A stretch of 64,000 bases of DNA. Source: Siphonodentalium dalli (lineage: Eukaryota > Mollusca > Scaphopoda > Gadilida > Siphonodentaliidae). Numbering within the stretch: the first letter of the stretch is position 1; each line of letters starts with the position of its first letter. Made by a program: the position numbers and the translations under genes. Below the pieces are notes generated by a model that was not told where the DNA came from, made no database searches, and was given only the letters and a program-made list of their open reading frames with translations. The stretch is taken from positions 148,616,864-148,680,863 of the forward strand of contig CP136064.1 in assembly GCA_032622095.1 (NCBI GenBank). The letters run 5' to 3'. This document shows positions 59,326-64,000 of this stretch, piece by piece.

Positions 59326-60189
59326 GTAAATGTGCTAATCTGGTGTCCGCATATGCTCACAAATGTTGCCCCATCAATTTCACATTTACAAATTCGTTAG
59401 TCCTACGTACTGTGTGAAACATCATATAAATCGAAAAGTGACACCGTGGATAAAATGACCAATGACTGATATTGTAGCTTTTGACAGATATGCGTGTGCA
59501 GACTTGTTTGATGGTCATTATCGCATTACTATAATCTGTTGCTTTACATTGACTCGTGTGATTATTTGTGATAAAAGAACGAGCGAATGTTTACACTATC
59601 ATTACAACATTGATAAAATATAGACGAATAAATTATATAATATATTACATACCTCTGAATTTATCGATCTATGTTAGAACATGGTCTTAACAAAAAACAT
59701 GACCATAACAAAAATTACCTTACCTTTATGCATGAATCTAATTTGACCATGCGTAAATATTGTCAGTTTATCATTGGATTTACTCATCAGCCGATAAGCT
59801 CAGGTACAATTGTATTATGTGTACATGTATATATGGTCATAGCGTGACGAGCAAAATGTGATGTTTACACACTTAAGCTCTGGATAAACAATACATATCG
59901 CATCTGCAGTAGTCTACTTCATTGTGAATTAAGTCACTCTGGGTTAGTTGACTACAAACCTGTTACACCACATCATTGGGTTATTTTACACGGAGGTATC
60001 GTGATTGCTTTCAAAAATAGTACAACTTCCCGTTTGTAACACATGAATGAAGAGCGTTTAACTGATACGAAATTACTACACGAATGAACTTAGTCTTGAC
60101 ATTTATATTTCACATCTTTCTTAAATGTTCCAACACATACATACATAGACATAGTGTTATACAGTCTTATATGTACACACGCTACAAAA

Positions 60190-60480
60190 CCATTAAAGGT
60201 GGACAATACACTCACGATGTGACAACATATACAGACATAGGCATAGTGTTATACAGTCTTCTATGTACCAACGCTATGACATAATTAAAGGGGGATAATG
60301 CACGCATGGTGTGGAATGTTAAAGTGACACGAGGTAAGGGACGTTATGTAATATTGGTGTGTGAATATTAAAGGAGCACAATGCGCTCTAAAGGGACACA
60401 CGGCACTCATTTTGAATGATTGTTAAAGAAACACAATACACACGCAGTGGGTGAAAGTTAAAAAGACACAGAACAATATT
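60190..60480. repeat. Array of about six TTAAAG..ACA units, plus a duplicated block
   Basis: Units start ATTAAAGGTGGACAATACAC, ATTAAAGGGGGATAATGCAC, GTTAAAGTGACACGAGG, ATTAAAGGAGCACAATGCGC, GTTAAAGAAACACAATACAC and GTTAAAAAGACACAG, roughly 45-55 bp apart. Just upstream, ATAGTGTTATACAGTCTT is duplicated at about 60150 and 60243. Confidence 0.6.
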
Positions 60481-60606
60481 TAAACTTCAAATTTTAGGGC
60501 TCTTAATGTACCATTTATGTATCGTTTCTCGCTCTACAATCGCCCCTCCCCACTTATAGATATATAACGAAGACGAGAATAACGTGTTGATGAAGTTCAT
60601 TGAAAT

Positions 60607-61181
60607 TTAATCATTGTCAGAATCTTCGACCGTTAGATTTATTTCTAAGAGTTTCTTGAATTTTCTCATCGCTTCATCTGCAGCCCATTCATTATTATAT
60701 CCGTGTTTGGTCAGTTTGACCATTTTCTTCATGATCATGTTATGTATGGGTGATGTTTTCAATCGATACTGGTATTCTATTAATCGTCTATAACTTTTGA
60801 GAAAGAGAGCAAACTCTGTGTCGATGGTAGCCTCTTCTCCCGACATGCTCTCTTCTCCCGACATGCTCTCTTCTCCTTTCGCATAATTGGTGACGCGTTT
60901 CATCATACTTTTGAATGTGTCCATCTCGTTGACACATCGCGCAGCTTTCTTACGACCGAATACCGTTCTACTACAGGCGACATTATCATCTTCTGAATCT
61001 GACGAAGCGGATCTAGATTCAGATGAAGATGAACGGGGAACGATATCAGATTCTAGGTCATCGGTATCTTCTCCGAACAAAGCTGTTTTTGTCCCGGACA
61101 TAACTCCGTGTTTAATCTGTTTATGTCTTTGTAGATTGTAGTTCGTGATAAAATATTTCCGCATAAATGACACCCGTGCAT
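60607..61181 (-). pseudogene. Zinc-finger-headed acidic/basic protein, virus-like region, frameshifted
   Basis: The main frame (stop at 60607, first ATG 61164) encodes 185 aa: a finger-like RHKQIKH with His codons at 61125 and 61110, an acidic Ser-rich block (SSSSESRSASSDSEDDNV), a KKAARC patch, the tandem repeat GEESMS, and a helical Lys-rich C-terminal part ending TVEDSDND. The missing Cys pair of a C2H2 finger (Cys codons at 61172-61170 and 61163-61161) lies in another frame that opens with an ATG at 61181. A one-base shift near 61155-61160 therefore breaks the finger in this copy (or is a sequencing error). Function unknown; a nucleic-acid-binding role is plausible for the finger. It is the third minus-strand gene outward from the palindrome centre. 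Confidence 0.5.
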
Positions 61182-61369
61182 TATCGCGAATTATTGGAAG
61201 AACGATCACTCTTATAAGTAGCGATAAAAAGAGAGAATATGGTGTGGTATACAACCGTTGCGTTAAGAGTACGTTCGTCCCGGGTCTAGGCTATAGATCT
61301 TTGACCTCTGGTGATTCAAATAATGCCAATTTATCAGTATGGTACTCTCTGTATTCATTCATGATTTGG

Positions 61370-61695
61370 CTAATCGAATGACAATTCGCTTTTCTTTTTC
61401 TTATTATTATTAGACAAACCTCCAGCTAACACTCTCTTGTTGGTTTTTTTGGACGCTTTACGTGTGTTTGTCAACTTATTTGCTGCAACTTCGACCTTAG
61501 CCATTTCAATCGCTTGCGCGCGACGGGCGTCACTACGTTAATATGGGGTTTTAGAACGTCTTCTTCACTATCACTATTTTTAGTTCTGGCAATAAAGTAG
61601 CGACCCTTATTATCTGGCGTTAACTTCCCATCAATCATGTCTCTGAAATGTTTTCTCCACTTTTCAATATCTGTTGGAATATACGGGATCGACAT
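61370..61695 (-). pseudogene. Small basic protein, left-arm copy (frameshifted)
   Basis: The ATG at 61695 opens MSIPYIPTDIEKWRKHFRDM, then LTPDNKGRYFIARTKNSDSE. A 2 bp insertion (GTCGCGCGCAAG against GTCGCGCAAG in the other arm) shifts the frame after VTPVA, giving an early stop at 61471 (74 aa). In the original frame the sequence downstream continues as a Lys/Asn-rich tail to a TAG at 61372-61370. At the position of the right arm's premature stop this arm has a serine codon. Short proteins starting with a PY.P..EKW..HF pattern and ending basic recall small virion proteins of Polinton/adintovirus-like elements, but this is a weak resemblance. See the partner at 63608. Confidence 0.6.
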
Positions 61696-61872
61696 GTTTC
61701 TTCAAATGTAGTGTACAAGTCACTCTTTTTTCTGCATTTATTTTAGAAAGTTTATAGCCTCTTATAAAAATCGATTATCTGGATATTTATTAATCGAATC
61801 GTCGCTAGTCAGGTACAGATAATAATTATCCATATGACTATAGTTTCTAAATAAATTTTAAAAAGAGAATCA

Positions 61873-62292
61873 TTATTCTTCTTCTCTTATAGTTTTATCG
61901 ATATCACTGAATATATGCTTGAAGATTGACCACTGGTTCAAATTTAACGGAATACCTATAATCGTCGGAGTGTTATTCACAACTCGCCTAATGTCTGTAT
62001 AAATGTGTCCTTGATTATTACATACTGTAACAGTAATGTTTGATCGTATTGTCCACTTTTTCACGAAAACACACGGGTGTTGTTCGTAATCATGGTGGTG
62101 TGACATATTAGTATGAAGTAATTCATAGTCAACCGACTCACGTGGTATCGTCTTTGGAACTAAAATAAAATATAATGGCAGTGACACAGTGATTACCATA
62201 ATAGTAATTCCTATCCATTTAATGAGATTCATATGTAGACGACCACGTTCTGTTTGAAACGTATTCGTCAAGGTACCTGTTCTATTATCCAT
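61873..62292 (-). CDS. Single-pass membrane protein, left-arm copy
   Basis: 139 aa from the ATG at 62292; the frame is open 19 codons further upstream without an ATG. A 25-residue N-terminal tail is followed by a hydrophobic helix at about residues 26-45 (WIGITIMVITVSLPLYFILV), then a C-terminal domain of about 94 residues with two potential N-glycosylation sites (NMS at 62, NIT at 85), two cysteines (74 and 91) that could form a disulphide, and an acidic end (IREEE). The topology suggests a type II (N-in, C-out) membrane protein. No homologue is recognised. It is one of a mirrored pair; the partner at 63018 differs by three substitutions and lacks two residues in the membrane segment. Divergence that preserves the frame in both copies suggests that it is, or recently was, a functional gene. 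Confidence 0.65.
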   Translation of the reverse strand: MDNRTGTLTNTFQTERGRLHMNLIKWIGITIMVITVSLPLYFILVPKTIPRESVDYELLHTNMSHHHDYEQHPCVFVKKWTIRSNITVTVCNNQGHIYTDIRRVVNNTPTIIGIPLNLNQWSIFKHIFSDIDKTIREEE

Positions 62293-62520
62293 GATTGTAA
62301 TTACTCTCGTGTACAGCTTACTCTTACTAATTTTGATATCTGGCGACAACCGACTCTAAAATCCACGAATTAAATTTGTCTGGCCATGAATGCCAATGCA
62401 CCATGATAGTTATCGATATCAATAATGCGTTTCGTTGAGATCTTGATTGAGTTGATGACAATATTCTGACAAAATTCTTTTCGATCTATAAAATGCTGCT
62501 TTTTATTATCGACATGATCA

Positions 62521-62795
62521 CTTGCTCTTTTTTTCTCACCTCTTGCTCACTTGCTCTTTTTTCCTCACCTCTTGCTCACTTGCTCTTTTTCTCCTCTTAT
62601 CTTGCTCAGGAGCTTGCTCACTTGCTCACCTCTTGCTCAGTTGCTCTTTTTTTCCTCTTCTATTGCTCATGAGCTTGCTCACTTGCTCACCTCTTGCTCA
62701 CTTGCTCTTTTTTTTCTTGCTCACTTGCTCTTTTTTCCTCACCTCTTGCTCTCTTGCTCATGAGCAGGAGGTGAGGAAAAAAGAGCAAGTGATCA
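62521..62795. repeat. Palindrome centre: CTTGCTCA/CTTTTTTCCTCACCT microsatellite
   Basis: About nine imperfect units built from CACTTGCTC, TTTTTTCCTCACCT and CTTGCTCA occupy 62521-62760. The true inversion point is GCTCATGAGC at 62756-62765. On the right only one unit (GAGGTGAGGAAAAAAGAGCA) separates the centre from the arm, so the left side carries about 200 extra bases of array. The plus-strand frames of Leu/Ser/Cys repeats here are translated microsatellite, not proteins. Confidence 0.9.
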
Positions 62796-63017
62796 TGTCG
62801 ATAATAAAAAGCAGCATTTTATAGATCGAAAAGAATTTTGTCAGAATATTGTCATCAACTCAATCATGATCTCAACGAAACGCATTATTGACATCGATAA
62901 CTATCATGGTGCATTGGCATTCATGGCCAGACAAATTTAATTCGTGGATTTTAGAGTCGGTTGTCACCAGATATCAAAATTAATAAGAGTAAGCTGTACA
63001 CGAGAGTAATTACAATC

Positions 63018-63431
63018 ATGGATAATAGAACAGGTACCTTGACGAATACGTTTCAAACAGAACGTGGTCGTCTACATATGAATCACATTAAATGGATAGG
63101 AATTACTATTATGGTAATCACTGTGTCACTACCATTTATTTTAGTTCCAAAGACGATACCACGTGAGTCGGTTGACTATGAATTACTTCATACTAATATG
63201 TCACACCACCATGATTACGAACAACATCCGTGTGTTTTCGTGAAAAAGTGGACAATACGATCAAACATTACTGTTACAGTATGTAATAACCAAGGACACA
63301 TTTATACAGACATTAGGCGAGTTGTGAATAACACTCCGACGATTGTAGGTATTCCGTTAAATTTGAACCAGTGGTCAACCTTCAAGCATATATTCAGTGA
63401 TATCGATAAAACTATAAGAGAAGAAGAATAA
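63018..63431 (+). CDS. Single-pass membrane protein, right-arm copy
   Basis: 137 aa from the ATG at 63018. It has the same architecture as the left-arm copy (helix, two glycosylation motifs, two Cys, acidic end), with the membrane segment two residues shorter (VSLPFILVP) and substitutions L to H before the helix, I to V and I to T near the end. It points away from the palindrome centre, mirroring the left arm. An A/T-rich gap of about 175 bp separates it from the next gene on the same strand. Confidence 0.65.
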   Translation: MDNRTGTLTNTFQTERGRLHMNHIKWIGITIMVITVSLPFILVPKTIPRESVDYELLHTNMSHHHDYEQHPCVFVKKWTIRSNITVTVCNNQGHIYTDIRRVVNNTPTIVGIPLNLNQWSTFKHIFSDIDKTIREEE

Positions 63432-63607
63432 TGATTCTCTTTGAAATTTTTTTTAGAAACTATAGTCATATGGATAATTATTATCTGTACCTGACTAGCG
63501 ACGATTCGATTAATAAATATCCAGATAATCGATTTTTATAAGAGGCTATAAACTTTCTAAAATAAATGCAGAAAAAAGAGTGACTTGTACACTACATTTG
63601 AAGAAAC

Positions 63608-63931
63608 ATGTCGATCCCGTATATTCCAACAGATATTGAAAAGTGGAGAAAACATTTCAGAGACATGATTGATGGGAAGTTAACGCCAGATAATAAGGGT
63701 CGCTACTTTATTGCCAGAACTAAAAATAGTGATAGTGAAGAAGACGTTCTAAAACCCCATATTAACGTAGTGACGCCCGTCGCGCAAGCGATTGAAATGG
63801 CTAAGGTCGAAGTTGCAGCAAATACGTTGACAAACACACGTAAAGCGTAAAAAAAAACCAACAAGAGAGTGTTAGCTGGAGGTTTGTCTAATAATAATAA
63901 GAAAAAGAAAAGCGAATTGTCATTCGATTAG
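63608..63931 (+). pseudogene. Small basic protein, right-arm copy (premature stop)
   Basis: The ATG at 63608 gives 80 aa, stopping at TAA 63848-63850, just before an in-frame Lys/Asn-rich tail that continues to TAG at 63929-63931. The left arm has a serine codon at this stop but is frameshifted earlier, so neither arm keeps the complete gene as sequenced. Residues EIEMAKVEVAANTL-like helical sequence lie between the conserved N-terminal half and the stop. The function is unknown; the basic tail would suit nucleic-acid contact. Confidence 0.6.
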
Positions 63932-64000
63932 CCAAATCATGAATGAATACAGAGAGTACCATACTGATAAATTGGCATTATTTGAATCACCAGAGGTCAA

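Larger units (their letters stand above)
58680..60189. other. Non-coding gap in the virus-like region
   Basis: AT-rich, with repeats at 59019 and 59179. A C-rich patch at 58863-58905 is low complexity. No gene recognised. Confidence 0.35.
61301..64000. repeat. Giant inverted repeat (palindrome), arms at least 1.2 kb, reaching the window edge
   Basis: 61301 (TTGACCTCTGGTGATTCAAA) is the exact inverse of the last bases of the window, and the arms remain alignable inward past both genes to the low-complexity centre at 62521-62795. Arm differences are scattered: single substitutions, a 6 bp indel in the membrane-protein gene, a 2 bp indel and a stop in the small gene. The arms are therefore two diverged copies and not a trivial mirrored read. 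The right arm very likely continues beyond the window. Confidence 0.95.

Noticed and set aside
62522-62824. Open frames of Leu/Ser/Cys-rich peptide at the palindrome centre
   Set aside because: They are direct translations of the CTTGCTCA/CTTTTTTCC microsatellite in two frames; no independent sequence.

Overview
This window is nuclear DNA of an invertebrate animal, most likely a marine mollusc and plausibly a bivalve. The case rests on coding exons split by long introns, decayed LINE copies, several non-autonomous DNA transposons with intact target-site duplications, and a superfamily of repeats built as hairpin + (GTCC)n + about 150-180 bp core units containing phrases such as GAGTTATGGCCCTTTTT. 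Such core-repeat elements are familiar from bivalves (pearl / Helentron-like HINE types). The species is an inference; no rRNA, tRNA, operon or CRISPR array was seen.

Layout. 1-6.5 kb: LINE pieces on the minus strand (endonuclease start cut by the window edge, frameshifted ORF1), then tandem duplications. 6.6-10.8 kb: two hAT-type elements with target duplications, one carrying a zinc-finger fragment and one ending in poly-G inverted repeats and hosting three RTE-tail-like repeats. 11-37.5 kb: one plausible host gene on the plus strand, a C2H2 zinc-finger protein whose three exons (10981-11035, 30077-30233, 35832-37470) have consensus splice sites and matching phases. Its introns hold LINE fragments, a TTAA-type MITE inside a LINE, hairpin-headed repeats, a large foldback and a 1.43 kb hAT element. 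37.5-57 kb: repeat-rich DNA with a tandem array of three hairpins, two tandem TTAA MITEs sharing a target site, another hAT MITE, and a few weak exon candidates.

57-64 kb differs in character. It has compact intronless ORFs: an acidic protein on the plus strand, a zinc-finger-headed acidic/basic protein on the minus strand, and then a giant inverted repeat (61301 to the right edge, centre near 62.76 kb). Each arm encodes the same two small proteins, a single-pass membrane protein and a Lys-tailed basic protein. The arms have diverged, and the basic-protein gene carries a different lesion in each arm. This looks like an endogenised piece of a linear dsDNA virus or Polinton/adintovirus-like element in head-to-head configuration. 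No polymerase, integrase, ATPase or capsid gene is visible here, so the affiliation is inference. It is the strongest candidate for something undescribed.

Confidence is highest for the zinc-finger gene, the transposons with target duplications, and the palindrome. Function of the virus-like proteins is not known.
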